Shown: positions 40,773 through 50,092 of the stretch, in pieces
Layout: every line of letters begins with the position of its first letter
Numbering within the stretch: position 1 is the stretch's first letter
NCBI GenBank assembly: GCA_041920275.1
Contig: JAYRSE010000009.1
Span: 1-58,187, forward strand
Length of the DNA stretch: 58,187 nt
From: UBA12088 sp041920275
GTDB lineage: Bacteria > Patescibacteriota > Minisyncoccia > Phycocordibacterales > UBA12088
Direction: 5' to 3'
The notes under the pieces: model-generated
Database searches by the model: none
What the model was told of the DNA's origin: nothing
What the model saw: the letters and a program-made list of their open reading frames with translations, nothing else
Position numbers and translations under genes: made by a program

Positions 40773-40951
40773 CCATAAAAACCTTGTCAACACCACCGCA
40801 CGGTGACTTACCCGACATCTCTCAAAATAGAGCGGTATCCACAGCGCCGATCTTCGGCGCGTGAAGCCGCGCGAGCGTACGTACACATGTCTCACCGTCG
40901 CGCCGCACGTGCTCGGAGAACTCTCGAAACCCAGACGCAACGTGATCACGA

Positions 40952-41686
40952 TCAAAGGTGCTCGGTCATACCGCTTTCCACAAGCTCGGTCACGACCCTC
41001 GCACTTGCATGTGCGGCCTGTTCGAGCTTCATGGTACCGGGCTCACCCACACGATCGCTCACGCTGCGTATGGCGAGGAATGGGACCGAAAACGCATCGG
41101 CAACGGTGGCGACCGCGTGACTTTCCATATCGACGATCGCGACACCCGATGGGAGCGAAGACCCATCGGTGATAAAGTGATCAACGGTCGCTCCCTGCTC
41201 CACGACTTGTACGTCGTGGATGGATGTCACGTCCGCCAGAAGTCCTTGATCGGCTTCAAGAACATTCGAACCTCGCTGATCGGTCCACGTTCGTGCCGCC
41301 ACCGTATCACCAATAGACAGCTCTTGCGAATCGACTGCGCCCGCAACGCCTGAGAACAGCATACGTTCCACTCTGAACGCGTCGAGCGTAACACGTGCGG
41401 ATCGAGCGGCTTCCTCAGGACCCATTCCCCCTTCGAACACCACAACCTCTCGATCTCCGAACAGTGTGTGCGCATAGGTGATGCCACGATATTTGCACGA
41501 ATCGAGCACTGACGAGGCGTGCTTGAGAACAGCCTCGGTCTCCGGTCGAAAGGCGGTCATGACGAACGGTTTCGAATCAGTTCCGATGCGCTTAAGACAC
41601 ATCCGGTTCGACACCTGGACCCATGTGAGACCGGTAAGTCCTAGAGCGACTGCGACGAAAGCTCCTTGATGCCAAATGCTGCGCAT
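40952..41686 (-). CDS. Exported/anchored nucleosidase of the MTA/SAH (PNP/UDP) family
   Basis: 244 aa. The phosphorylase-like fold is recognisable: VVVFEGGMGPEEAARSA, FSGVAGAVDSQELSIGDTV, DMESHAVATVADAF with the base-binding ME and RSVSDRVGE with the catalytic Asp. It resembles 5'-methylthioadenosine/S-adenosylhomocysteine nucleosidase. Unlike the cytosolic family it begins with a hydrophobic segment (WHQGAFVAVALGLTGLTWVQ) that should anchor or export it. Start ATG 41686 is 7 bases after a TATTGT. Role in purine salvage outside the cell is plausible (inference). Confidence 0.8.
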   Translation of the reverse strand: MRSIWHQGAFVAVALGLTGLTWVQVSNRMCLKRIGTDSKPFVMTAFRPETEAVLKHASSVLDSCKYRGITYAHTLFGDREVVVFEGGMGPEEAARSARVTLDAFRVERMLFSGVAGAVDSQELSIGDTVAARTWTDQRGSNVLEADQGLLADVTSIHDVQVVEQGATVDHFITDGSSLPSGVAIVDMESHAVATVADAFSVPFLAIRSVSDRVGEPGTMKLEQAAHASARVVTELVESGMTEHL

Positions 41687-41693
41687 GACCGAT

Positions 41694-41699
41694 ACAATA
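41694..41699 (-). promoter_or_regulatory. -10 of nucleosidase gene, leaderless
   Basis: TATTGT on the minus strand, ending 7 bases before the ATG at 41686. Confidence 0.5.
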
Positions 41700-41852
41700 C
41701 CGTGCCATGGACGCACTGTACAGTATCGAGAGTACGCACATAACGTCCGATCTCGCTTTTTGACTATCCACACGCGATTCGACCGAGAACACTATGCCTC
41801 AATTTGCGACATGGTAGAGTGTATGGTACGTTCCAAGATAACTCATACACCC

Positions 41853-44066
41853 ATGTCCACACTTGTCATTGTTGAATCGCCCGCGAAGGCGAAAACGATC
41901 GAAAAATATCTTGGCGAGGGGTATTCGGTCCTTGCGTCCGTCGGTCACGTGCGAGATCTTCCGAAGTCGAACAAGAACGCGATCGATATTCCCGCCGGTT
42001 TTGTTCCCCACTATGAAGTGGTGGCTGCCAAAACCAACGTGCTTACCGAGCTGCGACATGCGGCACAACGCTCATCATCTGTCATACTTGCAACAGACCC
42101 TGATCGCGAAGGTGAGTCGATCGCGTGGCACCTTGCAGAGGCACTCGACCTCGACCCGAAGAATACCGAGCGCGTATCTTTCAACGAGATCACCAAGGAG
42201 GCGGTCGCCGAAGCGTTCGAACACCCACGCTCGATCGACCAGAACCTGCGAAAGGCCCAGGAAGCTCGTCGAGTGCTCGATCGTTTGGTTGGGTATGACC
42301 TTTCCGCACTTATCTGGAAGAAGGTTCGATACGGCCTCTCCGCAGGGAGAGTGCAGTCACCCGCGCTACGCATCGTGATGGAACGTGAGCGTGAGATACG
42401 CGCGTTCGTACCGGAGGAATACTGGGTCATCGCGGCGCGCCTTGCGGACCATGACGGCCTGGTGAACGTGTTCACCTGCACCGAGGAGCCACACAACAAG
42501 GTCGAGGCCGAGCGGATCGTTGCGCTCGGGAACACGTCCGCATGGCGCGTGGTTGACAGTAAGGGAACGGAGCAGAACCGCAACCCATACCCTCCGTTCA
42601 CTACGAGTACGTTGCAACAGGTTGCAAGTACCCGTCTCGGACTGTCACCGTCTCGGACCATGTCCATCGCACAGCGACTCTATGAGGCGGGACACATCAC
42701 CTATATGCGAACCGATTCGCCATCACTCTCACAAGCCGCGCTCGCCATGCTTGCCCGCACAGTGGAAAAGAATTACGGGACCGATTATCTTGAAGTCAAA
42801 AACTTCAAAGCGAAGAGTAAGAATGCGCAGGAGGCGCACGAGGCAATACGTCCAACCAATGCGGCTCGATCCGGTCTCGGTACGACTGACGAGCAGAAGC
42901 GGCTCTATAACCTCATACGGGTTCGCGCACTCGCTTCGCAGATGCGACCTGCGCGAGTGCTGCGCACGCGCATCACTGCGAACATTGCTTCGAAGAACGG
43001 CACCATCCCGGACTTCGCCCTGACCGGCTCTCGAGTCGTTTTCGATGGGTGGTTGAAAGCTGATCCGGCAGCTCGTGGTGAGGATGTGGAGGTACCCGCA
43101 TACATCTCCGACACCCCGCTTTCTTGCAAAGAGGTGCTGATCGAGCGGAAAGAGACCACCCCGCCCAACCGGTACACGGAAGCGGGACTCGTGAAGGAGC
43201 TGGAGAAGCGAGGTATCGGTCGTCCTTCCACCTATGCTTCGATCATGAAGAACCTCGCGGATCGAGGATACGTCGAGCGACAAGGTAAGACGCTCATCCC
43301 GACCGACACCGGTGATGTGGTGAGCAGCTTCCTTGAAGAAAACTTCGCAACATACATTAGCGATTCATTCACCGCGGAAATGGAGAATGAGCTCGACGAG
43401 ATCGCCGAGGGCACGCGGGACTATGTGTCCGTTCTCGAATCATTCTATACACCTTTCTGCGCCGATGTCGAAACAAAAGGCAGAACATCGAAGAAGCTGA
43501 CCGATCTCGGACCGGCACCAGAAGAAGTGCGCTGCCCCCTCTGTGAAGCGAGTATGGTGTACAAGCTCGGAAGGACCGGTAAATTCATGAGCTGCACCCG
43601 CTTCCCCGACTGTGAAGGTGCGCGCACCGCGTCTGGTGAGATCGTCGCACAGAATGAGCCGATAGGTGTGTATCCGGAAACCGGTGAACCGATCTTCGTG
43701 CTCAATGGACGCTACGGTCCCTATGTGCAGGTGGGTGATCCGAAAAACACGAAAGCGTCGGCCAAAGGACGTGCGAAACAAAAACCCAAGCGAGCGAGTC
43801 TGCCAAAGGGTAAGGATTCCTCGACCGTCACCCTGGAGGATGCGCTTATGTATCTGTCACTTCCGCGCATGCTTGGTGTTCATCCGGAGAGTGGCATCGA
43901 GATCTCCGCTTCCATCGGTCGTTTTGGTCCGTACATCGTGCACAACAAGGATTTTCGCTCGCTCAAGTCGGACGACGTGTACACGATCGGGTTGGATCGC
44001 GCACTTGAGATACTTCGGGAACCCAAAAAATCCGGTCGCGGCAGATTTGCCAAACGATCGTCCTGA
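41853..44066 (+). CDS. topA: DNA topoisomerase I
   Basis: 737 aa type IA topoisomerase relaxing negative supercoils. TOPRIM domain at the N-terminus (VIVESPAKAKTIEKYL, TDPDREGESIAWH), active-site Tyr284 in TYMRTDSPSLS, GRPSTYASIMKNL and one C-terminal zinc ribbon (CPLCEAS ... SCTRFPDCEG) followed by repeats of the topoisomerase C-terminal type (GRYGPYVQVGD, GRFGPYIVHNKDFRSL). Start at ATG 41853 gives the standard MSTLVIVESPAKA beginning; earlier in-frame ATGs run through the divergent promoter. Confidence 0.96.
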   Translation: MSTLVIVESPAKAKTIEKYLGEGYSVLASVGHVRDLPKSNKNAIDIPAGFVPHYEVVAAKTNVLTELRHAAQRSSSVILATDPDREGESIAWHLAEALDLDPKNTERVSFNEITKEAVAEAFEHPRSIDQNLRKAQEARRVLDRLVGYDLSALIWKKVRYGLSAGRVQSPALRIVMEREREIRAFVPEEYWVIAARLADHDGLVNVFTCTEEPHNKVEAERIVALGNTSAWRVVDSKGTEQNRNPYPPFTTSTLQQVASTRLGLSPSRTMSIAQRLYEAGHITYMRTDSPSLSQAALAMLARTVEKNYGTDYLEVKNFKAKSKNAQEAHEAIRPTNAARSGLGTTDEQKRLYNLIRVRALASQMRPARVLRTRITANIASKNGTIPDFALTGSRVVFDGWLKADPAARGEDVEVPAYISDTPLSCKEVLIERKETTPPNRYTEAGLVKELEKRGIGRPSTYASIMKNLADRGYVERQGKTLIPTDTGDVVSSFLEENFATYISDSFTAEMENELDEIAEGTRDYVSVLESFYTPFCADVETKGRTSKKLTDLGPAPEEVRCPLCEASMVYKLGRTGKFMSCTRFPDCEGARTASGEIVAQNEPIGVYPETGEPIFVLNGRYGPYVQVGDPKNTKASAKGRAKQKPKRASLPKGKDSSTVTLEDALMYLSLPRMLGVHPESGIEISASIGRFGPYIVHNKDFRSLKSDDVYTIGLDRALEILREPKKSGRGRFAKRSS

Positions 44067-44119
44067 GCCGACACTCCGACCGTAAGGTGTGATGCGCAAA
44101 GGTTCGCCGACTACCGCGA

Positions 44120-44587
44120 TCACTCAACGGAGACGACCGTATACCGTTGTTTACCACTCGGTGTCTCGAACGTGAACTCGTCGTCTTTTTTCTTTCCCAT
44201 CAACGCCTCACCCAGCGGAGAGAGGTGGGAGATTTTTCGTTCTAACATGTTCGTTTCCTCCGAACCGACGATGAGGTACGAGTGCGGTTCCTTTTCCCCC
44301 TGCTTGACAATGGTGACCCTGCTGCCCAATGTCACCGACGCGGATCGCTTTTTTGTGAGTATTCGAGCCGACGCCAGGACCGCTTCGATGTGTTGGATGC
44401 GACCCTCGATCACTCCTTGCAGATCTCGCGCCTCCGCGTACTCCGCGTTCTCAGAAAGATCGCCGAGCGAACGAGCGTATTCGAGGGTCTCCGCGATCTC
44501 CTTGCGCCGAACGGTCGTGAGATGGTGCAACTCCTCCTTGAGAAGATCATACTTCTCCTGCGTCAAGTACTGGGTGGTGTCGTTCAT
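44120..44587 (-). CDS. greA: Transcription elongation factor GreA
   Basis: 155 aa. N-terminal coiled coil with the acidic tip (SLGDLSENAEYAEARD) that enters the RNA polymerase secondary channel to stimulate transcript cleavage, and C-terminal FKBP-like domain (GSRVTIVKQG, ISHLSPLGEALMGKKKDDEF). Both hallmarks are intact. Has its own promoter; converges on topA. Confidence 0.95.
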   Translation of the reverse strand: MNDTTQYLTQEKYDLLKEELHHLTTVRRKEIAETLEYARSLGDLSENAEYAEARDLQGVIEGRIQHIEAVLASARILTKKRSASVTLGSRVTIVKQGEKEPHSYLIVGSEETNMLERKISHLSPLGEALMGKKKDDEFTFETPSGKQRYTVVSVE

Positions 44588-44632
44588 ACGTTGAGTGATT
44601 GATTATCGCCGTTCTTACATGATGTTCGAAAG

Positions 44633-44660
44633 AGTATAGCATGTTCACGGTGTGACACAA
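44633..44660 (-). promoter_or_regulatory. Promoter of greA
   Basis: TTGTGT (44660-44655), 16-bp spacer, TATACT (44638-44633) on the minus strand; leader about 40 bases. Confidence 0.6.
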
Positions 44661-44680
44661 AATATGCCCGACGCGCGGAA

Positions 44681-46384
44681 TCACTGCGTGTTCTCCGTGC
44701 CGAGATACTCGGGGGTGTTCTCGCGCATCCAGTCAAGCAGGCGCCGCATGACGGATGTTGCGCCTACCAAATTGGTTCGCGGCCCGTGCTCCATCATGAT
44801 GACGAACGCGTAGCGCGGCTCTTCATAGGGGAAGAACCCCATGACCCATGAATGTACGAATGACTTGTCCGTCCCTATCTCCGCGGTGCCGGTCTTCCCC
44901 GCCACCGACACATGGCCGACATCGAGACCACGTGCGATTCCTTCCGTTACCGCAGCGCGCATGCCGCTTCGCACGACCGCAAGATGTTCGTCCGCAACAC
45001 CCACCTCTCGCGCCCCGTATGCGGTATGTTCCTTTTCAATGCGCGGAGTGAGAAGTGTGCCACCGTTCGCGATCGCGGCGACCGCGCGTACCGCCTGAAG
45101 CGGTGTCACCTGAAAGCCGTACTGTCCGATAGAAGTGTGGTAGGTGTTCCCAACACGCCAGGTTGGGTCATCAGGAAAGGTCTCCGCTTTCCACTGCGGT
45201 GAAGGTATCGTACCGAACACCTCTCCTTGCAGCGAGACACCGGTCGGCAATCCGAACCCGAAACGTCTCATGTAGTCCCCTATGCGCGTGATACCGAGCC
45301 CGTGCTGAGTACCATACCCTCCACCCACGTAGTAAAAGTAAATGTTCGACGAGATCGCAAGCGCACGTTTCAGGTCCACCGAACCGTGAGCGCGCCAGTC
45401 GGTGAACACCGAGTACTGTCCGGGAGTGTACGGGTTTGCCAAACGGAGTATACCGGTCGAAAGAAAAGTGGTTTCGGGAGTCACGATACCCTCCGCGAGA
45501 GCCGCAGAGGCCAAGAACGGCTTGACGATCGATCCCGGAGTGTACTGACCCGCCAGAACTCGATTGAGGTAGGGTGTACGCGGGTCTTCGGCGTACCGCG
45601 CGATGCGCGCATCATCCCCGTTCACAAGCGCTTCCGGCGCGTATTCCGGGTAGCTCGTAAGTGCGATGATCTCTCCGGTGTGCACATCCATAATGACACC
45701 CGCTCCCCCGTGGAACGGGATCTCGGAAGCGAGCTCACCTATAAACGTATTCAAGACAGACTGTATCCGGGAATCGATCGTGAGCGTTATCGAGGTGCCG
45801 GGGATCGGTCGTTCCACCCAGCCCTCACTCACGATCTTCATGCCCGCATCGGTCTCGACGATCTTCACGCCGTCCTTCCCGCGCAGAAGCGCATCATATG
45901 CCCGTTCGACACCGGCTATACCCTCGATTCCTTCGCGATAGTAGAATCCTCGCTGGTCCCGTGCGGGCATGCGCACGTACCCAAGCACATGACTGGTGCC
46001 GGTCGCGATCTGGTACGTGCGTGCATGGAACGATTCACGGTCGTTATCCACCGCACCGCTGTTGGTAATAAGCATGACCCCGTTACGATCGTAGACATTC
46101 CCCCGCTCAGGCGGGATCCGGCTGTGTTGGAGACGGTTGCTTTCTGATAGGTCGCGATACTCGGCACCACTCACGACCATGAGATGACTTGCTCGAAAGA
46201 TCGTGACCACGAAGACCGTGACGACAAGGAACATGAGGGGTGCAAGGGCTTTTCGAGATACGGGAGATGCGATTCTCCCTTCAAGTCGACTTGCCTCTTG
46301 CGTTGGAACGGCGTGCGCGTCGAGCAGCACTTCCTCGAGTGTCAGGTTTGCGGCAGAACGTTTGAACAAATGCGAAAATTTCAT
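44681..46384 (-). CDS. mrdA: Penicillin-binding protein 2 (transpeptidase)
   Basis: 567 aa. TM at ~45-70, a PBP dimerisation domain with NRLQHSRIPPERGNVYDRNG, and a transpeptidase domain with the three active-site motifs: PGSIVK (Ser nucleophile), SSN and KTGT. It follows mreBCD, so it is assigned to cell elongation (PBP2) rather than division. Its RodA partner is not in the window. Start ATG 46384 is 37 bases after mreD and gives the normal short cytoplasmic N-terminus. Confidence 0.92.
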   Translation of the reverse strand: MKFSHLFKRSAANLTLEEVLLDAHAVPTQEASRLEGRIASPVSRKALAPLMFLVVTVFVVTIFRASHLMVVSGAEYRDLSESNRLQHSRIPPERGNVYDRNGVMLITNSGAVDNDRESFHARTYQIATGTSHVLGYVRMPARDQRGFYYREGIEGIAGVERAYDALLRGKDGVKIVETDAGMKIVSEGWVERPIPGTSITLTIDSRIQSVLNTFIGELASEIPFHGGAGVIMDVHTGEIIALTSYPEYAPEALVNGDDARIARYAEDPRTPYLNRVLAGQYTPGSIVKPFLASAALAEGIVTPETTFLSTGILRLANPYTPGQYSVFTDWRAHGSVDLKRALAISSNIYFYYVGGGYGTQHGLGITRIGDYMRRFGFGLPTGVSLQGEVFGTIPSPQWKAETFPDDPTWRVGNTYHTSIGQYGFQVTPLQAVRAVAAIANGGTLLTPRIEKEHTAYGAREVGVADEHLAVVRSGMRAAVTEGIARGLDVGHVSVAGKTGTAEIGTDKSFVHSWVMGFFPYEEPRYAFVIMMEHGPRTNLVGATSVMRRLLDWMRENTPEYLGTENTQ

Positions 46385-46421
46385 AGTGAGAAACAATTCG
46401 ATCCACACCTTCGGACCCACT

Positions 46422-46721
46422 TCACCGCAGTCTCTTGCGTACAACACGTGCACCGATGCAGACCGCACCAATGATCAGCGTGAAGATCGGCGCGTCCGTA
46501 AGACCGTGCACGGGATCAGTGTGGTAAAGCGCATCCAGTATAACACCGATCGTGAGCATCTCGAATCCGCCAAAGATGGCACTATGCAAGAGTGCGATGC
46601 CGAGCGCGACCCACCACGGACCGATGAGTGCCGTGAACACGGCAAGCACGCCTACGGACAATCGACGATCGGTTTGGTGGGCCGGCACGGTCCATCGAAT
46701 TCGTTCGAGTTCACCGTACAT
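46422..46721 (-). CDS. mreD: Short MreD-like rod-shape membrane protein
   Basis: 99 aa, about three TMs (VGVLAVFTALIGPWWVALGI, FEMLTIGVILDAL and IFTLIIGAVCIGA). MreD is normally ~160 aa with five to six TMs, so this is a reduced form or only part of the fold. Identification rests mostly on position between mreC and mrdA. The ATG at 46721 lies within the last codons of mreC (11-base overlap). Confidence 0.65.
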   Translation of the reverse strand: MYGELERIRWTVPAHQTDRRLSVGVLAVFTALIGPWWVALGIALLHSAIFGGFEMLTIGVILDALYHTDPVHGLTDAPIFTLIIGAVCIGARVVRKRLR

Positions 46722-47601
46722 ACATGTCGTGCGAAGTGCTCGCCACATCGAACACACCTTCCCCTCGTTCCACTGAAGGTGACCACACGCTGGTCGTGTC
46801 GATCCACAGATGTTCCTGTGAGACGGAAGATACCGTTGGACGGACATACACGGTGCGAAGGACGTTCTCTTCCGCACCGTCGATGTGAGCCACAACGCCG
46901 ATCTCGTGTCGGGAGAATCCTGGAAGCACTACCCGATCACCGATCACAGGTTCCGACTCACGAGTGATGTCGAACTGCATGGTGCCCGCCCCACGACCTC
47001 GCAACACGATAGGGATCGTTCCGGATGCACTCTCGACAACCGCGTCGGTATTGATCCCTCCGGCGGTGAAATACATGATGACGCTGTGGTGCGGATACGT
47101 ACGAGAAACGATACCGAGTGCGCACCCTTCGGGTGCAACGACGACCATGCGTTCACGCACTCCGGCGATCTCACCCGCATCCACGATGCCCATATCGTAC
47201 GGCGCGTACTCGGAACCATGGATCACTCCCGCCACGATCGCGCGTGCATCCTCCGGCAATCGGCCGACCAGAAGACGGAGATCCTCGTTTTCAATGGAAA
47301 GACGTGCCGCTCTGCTTGCCTCACGGCGCGACTCGGTGAGAGCGGCCTTAAGTGCGTTGTTCTCGAGCACGAGTTCGTGTTTGGATGTCGCATGCAAGAA
47401 CGCGATATCGACACCCTCCACGGTCATATCACGCATCTTCCAGAGCGGTGCGGCGATCGCGAACACAACTTCCGATATCTTACCGGCTATCAATGAGCCG
47501 GCAAAGAAATAGGCGAGGACGGAAGCGAGAAGGCACAGAGCGAGCGCGCCGCCGACACTAAACGTCCTCGATCTGTTATCGATCGATCGTGGGGAGAGCA
47601 T
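46711..47601 (-). CDS. mreC: Rod-shape-determining protein MreC
   Basis: 296 aa. Single N-terminal TM (GGALALCLLASVLAYFFAG), a coiled coil (~60-100: ELVLENNALKAALTESRREA), and the extracellular beta domain with the family-typical GIVDAGEIAGVRERMVVV, GCALGIVSRTYPHHSVIMYF and GDRVVLPGFSRHEIG. Links cytoplasmic MreB to wall enzymes outside. Start at ATG 47601 (MLSPRSIDNRSR) overlaps the mreB end by 26 bases; ATG 47622 is an alternative. Confidence 0.9.
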   Translation of the reverse strand: MLSPRSIDNRSRTFSVGGALALCLLASVLAYFFAGSLIAGKISEVVFAIAAPLWKMRDMTVEGVDIAFLHATSKHELVLENNALKAALTESRREASRAARLSIENEDLRLLVGRLPEDARAIVAGVIHGSEYAPYDMGIVDAGEIAGVRERMVVVAPEGCALGIVSRTYPHHSVIMYFTAGGINTDAVVESASGTIPIVLRGRGAGTMQFDITRESEPVIGDRVVLPGFSRHEIGVVAHIDGAEENVLRTVYVRPTVSSVSQEHLWIDTTSVWSPSVERGEGVFDVASTSHDMYVR

Positions 47602-48634
47602 CTTCGTCGAGCAATACCTCATGATACCGTTCAAGTGCCTCGACCACGGCACCTGTACCACGCACGACCGTTGTAAGAGGATCGTTGGCGACATTGACCG
47701 GCAGTTCCAGCATGGCGTGGAACACCTCGGACACACCCCGCATCAGCGCACCACCACCGGTAAGATGTATTCCGACCTGCATCACATCGGACACGACAGC
47801 GGGAGGACTCTCCTCAAGGACCGCACGGACCGCTTCGATGATGGTGTCGACGCTCATGCCGATTGCATCACGCAGGTCGGTGTCGGTGATAATGACCTCC
47901 TTGGGCAACCCGGTCACGAGATCGCGCCCGCGCACCGGCGCTTCGAGTGGCTGTTCCTCTTCGAGCAGCGAACAAGCGGCGATCTTCAGATCTTCTGCGG
48001 CAGTCTCGCCAATGACGATCTTGAATTCATTGCGCAGGTGCGCGATGATGTCTGCATTGAAGCGATCGCCGGCGACATGAAGGTTCTTGCTGCGCACAAG
48101 TCCGTTCAGTGAGATGACGGCGATATCCGTGTTGCCACCCCCGATGTCGACGACCAAATGTGCACGCGCTTCATGGATCGGAAGTCGCATCCCTATGGCG
48201 GCGGCGATCGGTTCTTCGATGATATGCACTTCTCGCGCTCCGGCGTTCTTTGCCGCATCTCGCACGGCACGCGATTCGACGTTGGTGATCCCCGACGGCA
48301 CTCCCACGACCACGCGAGGACCGACGAACGCACGTGTTCCCTGCTGTGCTTTACGCAAAAAATAAGCAAGCATTTCTTCCGTCACCTCAAAGTCCGATAT
48401 CACACCATGCACCAGTGGGCGCACCGCACGAATGTGGAGTGGTGTGCGGCCCAGCATATCCTTTGCTTGACGTCCGACCGCGACCACTTGGCCCGTTTTT
48501 TGGTTCAATGCGACGACTGATGGCTCGTTCATGACGACCCCCTTCCCTCGCAGATATACCAAGCTGTTCGCGGTTCCGAGATCGATCCCGATGTCGTTGC
48601 CGAATGGAGCGTATAGTGTGTCGAGTATGCTCAT
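47576..48634 (-). CDS. mreB: Rod-shape-determining actin homolog MreB
   Basis: 352 aa. Actin-fold ATPase: phosphate-1 loop GIDLGTANSLVYLRGKG, VVVGVPSGITNVESRAV, adenosine site TGGGALMRGV and phosphate-2 VVDIGGGNTDIAVISL. It forms membrane filaments guiding lateral wall synthesis. Its ATG overlaps the proS stop by ATGA. Confidence 0.96.
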   Translation of the reverse strand: MSILDTLYAPFGNDIGIDLGTANSLVYLRGKGVVMNEPSVVALNQKTGQVVAVGRQAKDMLGRTPLHIRAVRPLVHGVISDFEVTEEMLAYFLRKAQQGTRAFVGPRVVVGVPSGITNVESRAVRDAAKNAGAREVHIIEEPIAAAIGMRLPIHEARAHLVVDIGGGNTDIAVISLNGLVRSKNLHVAGDRFNADIIAHLRNEFKIVIGETAAEDLKIAACSLLEEEQPLEAPVRGRDLVTGLPKEVIITDTDLRDAIGMSVDTIIEAVRAVLEESPPAVVSDVMQVGIHLTGGGALMRGVSEVFHAMLELPVNVANDPLTTVVRGTGAVVEALERYHEVLLDEDALPTIDR

Positions 48635-49959
48635 ACTCCAGTTCGAGTTCGTGATCGCGTAGAGCGTGATGTAAGGAACTCGGACAGCGAGTCGTACGGA
48701 ACGATATCGACCGCACCGGTGGCGCGATGCACGACTTCACATTGTTTTGATCCATCATTCTTTTCACTCACAATGACACGAAACGGGATTCCGATAAGGT
48801 CGCTGTCGGCGAACTTCTCACCCGCACGCATATCGCGATCATCGTAGAGCACCGAACGACCAAGGCGGGTCAAGTCGTCATGAAGACGATCCGATCCAAG
48901 TACGACATCGGCATGCGTGCCGAGTCGGATGAGGTGCACATCGAACGGCGTGACCTCTTCGGGCCAGATGATCCCGCGCTCATCATGATGCACCTCGACG
49001 ATCGTACCCATGAGCCGAGGTATTCCGATGCCGTATGAGCCCATATACACCGGTCGCTCAATACCGGTCGCATCTTTGTAGGTCAGGCCGAGCGCCGTCG
49101 AATACTTTTCTCCGAGCGAGTAGATGTCGCCGACCTCCACGGATTTCGCCTCCTTCAACCGAAGCGTTCTTTTGTCGAGTCCGAAATCGGCGAACAGCTC
49201 GTCACTCACGTCATCCTTATTTATCGCGATCTTGCGCTCCTCGTCGTAAACAATGGTATCCTCTCCCGCATCGGTGATGGTCTGAAACTCGAATGAATAT
49301 TTCGAGAATGTCCCTCCGGACGACATGGTGAGGTAGGTTCGTTCACCAAGCCCGACACGCGAGAAAATGGTGGCATACACGCTTTTCATGGTCTCATAGA
49401 AGGCGTCATGCTGTTGCTTATCCGTACAGAAATCATAGAGGTCTTTCATGATGAACTCCTTACCTCGCATGATTCCCGACTTCGCTCGCATCTCATTTCG
49501 AAACTTGGTCTGGAATTGGTAGGCGAACACCGGCAGGTCTTTGTAGGACGAGATGAAACCGCGCATGATGCTGGTGATCGGCTCTTCGTGCGTGAACGCA
49601 AGGCCGAGCGGCGCACCGTTCTTGAGTGTTGTTTTGAACCAGTCATCAACCACCGCATCGCTCCACCGACCCGACCGTTCCCATGCATCTTTCTGCTGCA
49701 GTGCGGTCATGGCGATCTCCTGAGCACCGACCGCATTCAGTTCCTCACGAATCACATGCTTGATGTTCTCGATCACCCGCAAACCGAGCGGTAAGAACGT
49801 ATACACACCGGCCAGTTCCTTGTGGATGAAACCGGCACGTATCAAAAGCTGTGCGTTCTTCGAAGGCTCATCCGCAGGAGGGTGTTTTCGTGTCCTTGTG
49901 AACAGTCGGCTCTGACGCATCGAGTGTGGCAGTACCGGCGTGTTGAATTGATTCGTCAT
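48631..49959 (-). CDS. proS: Prolyl-tRNA synthetase, form without editing insert
   Basis: 442 aa class II synthetase. Motif 2 region TALQQKDAWERSGRW and FRNEMRAKSGIMRGKEFIMKD split as two segments, followed by motif 3 GSYGIGIPRLMG and an anticodon-binding domain. The usual ~180-residue INS editing domain between motifs 2 and 3 is missing; only ~90 residues lie there. Ala-tRNA-Pro errors would need another editing protein. It heads the proS-mreB-mreC-mreD-mrdA operon. MRQSRLFTR at 49920 is an alternative start. Confidence 0.93.
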   Translation of the reverse strand: MTNQFNTPVLPHSMRQSRLFTRTRKHPPADEPSKNAQLLIRAGFIHKELAGVYTFLPLGLRVIENIKHVIREELNAVGAQEIAMTALQQKDAWERSGRWSDAVVDDWFKTTLKNGAPLGLAFTHEEPITSIMRGFISSYKDLPVFAYQFQTKFRNEMRAKSGIMRGKEFIMKDLYDFCTDKQQHDAFYETMKSVYATIFSRVGLGERTYLTMSSGGTFSKYSFEFQTITDAGEDTIVYDEERKIAINKDDVSDELFADFGLDKRTLRLKEAKSVEVGDIYSLGEKYSTALGLTYKDATGIERPVYMGSYGIGIPRLMGTIVEVHHDERGIIWPEEVTPFDVHLIRLGTHADVVLGSDRLHDDLTRLGRSVLYDDRDMRAGEKFADSDLIGIPFRVIVSEKNDGSKQCEVVHRATGAVDIVPYDSLSEFLTSRSTRSRTRTGV

Positions 49960-49987
49960 AGTGGGGTGTTGAAGGTCTTACCTGGCT

Positions 49988-50016
49988 ATCCTACGACAAA
50001 GTGTCGCATCGGTCAA
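49988..50016 (-). promoter_or_regulatory. Promoter of proS-mre operon
   Basis: On the minus strand: TTGACC (50016-50011), 17-bp spacer, TAGGAT (49993-49988); leader about 22 bases. Confidence 0.65.
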
Positions 50017-50092
50017 AAGGGCTGGTCACGTGGCGCACCGATACTGCTTCTGGCGGCACGATGTGCACGTTTCGCGGGTCGACATGTGTGCA

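Noticed and set aside
40739..40951. CIRCE or other heat-shock operator before clpB
   Set aside because: I looked for TTAGCACTC-N9-GAGTGCTAA-like repeats and found none; only an extended -10 is present.
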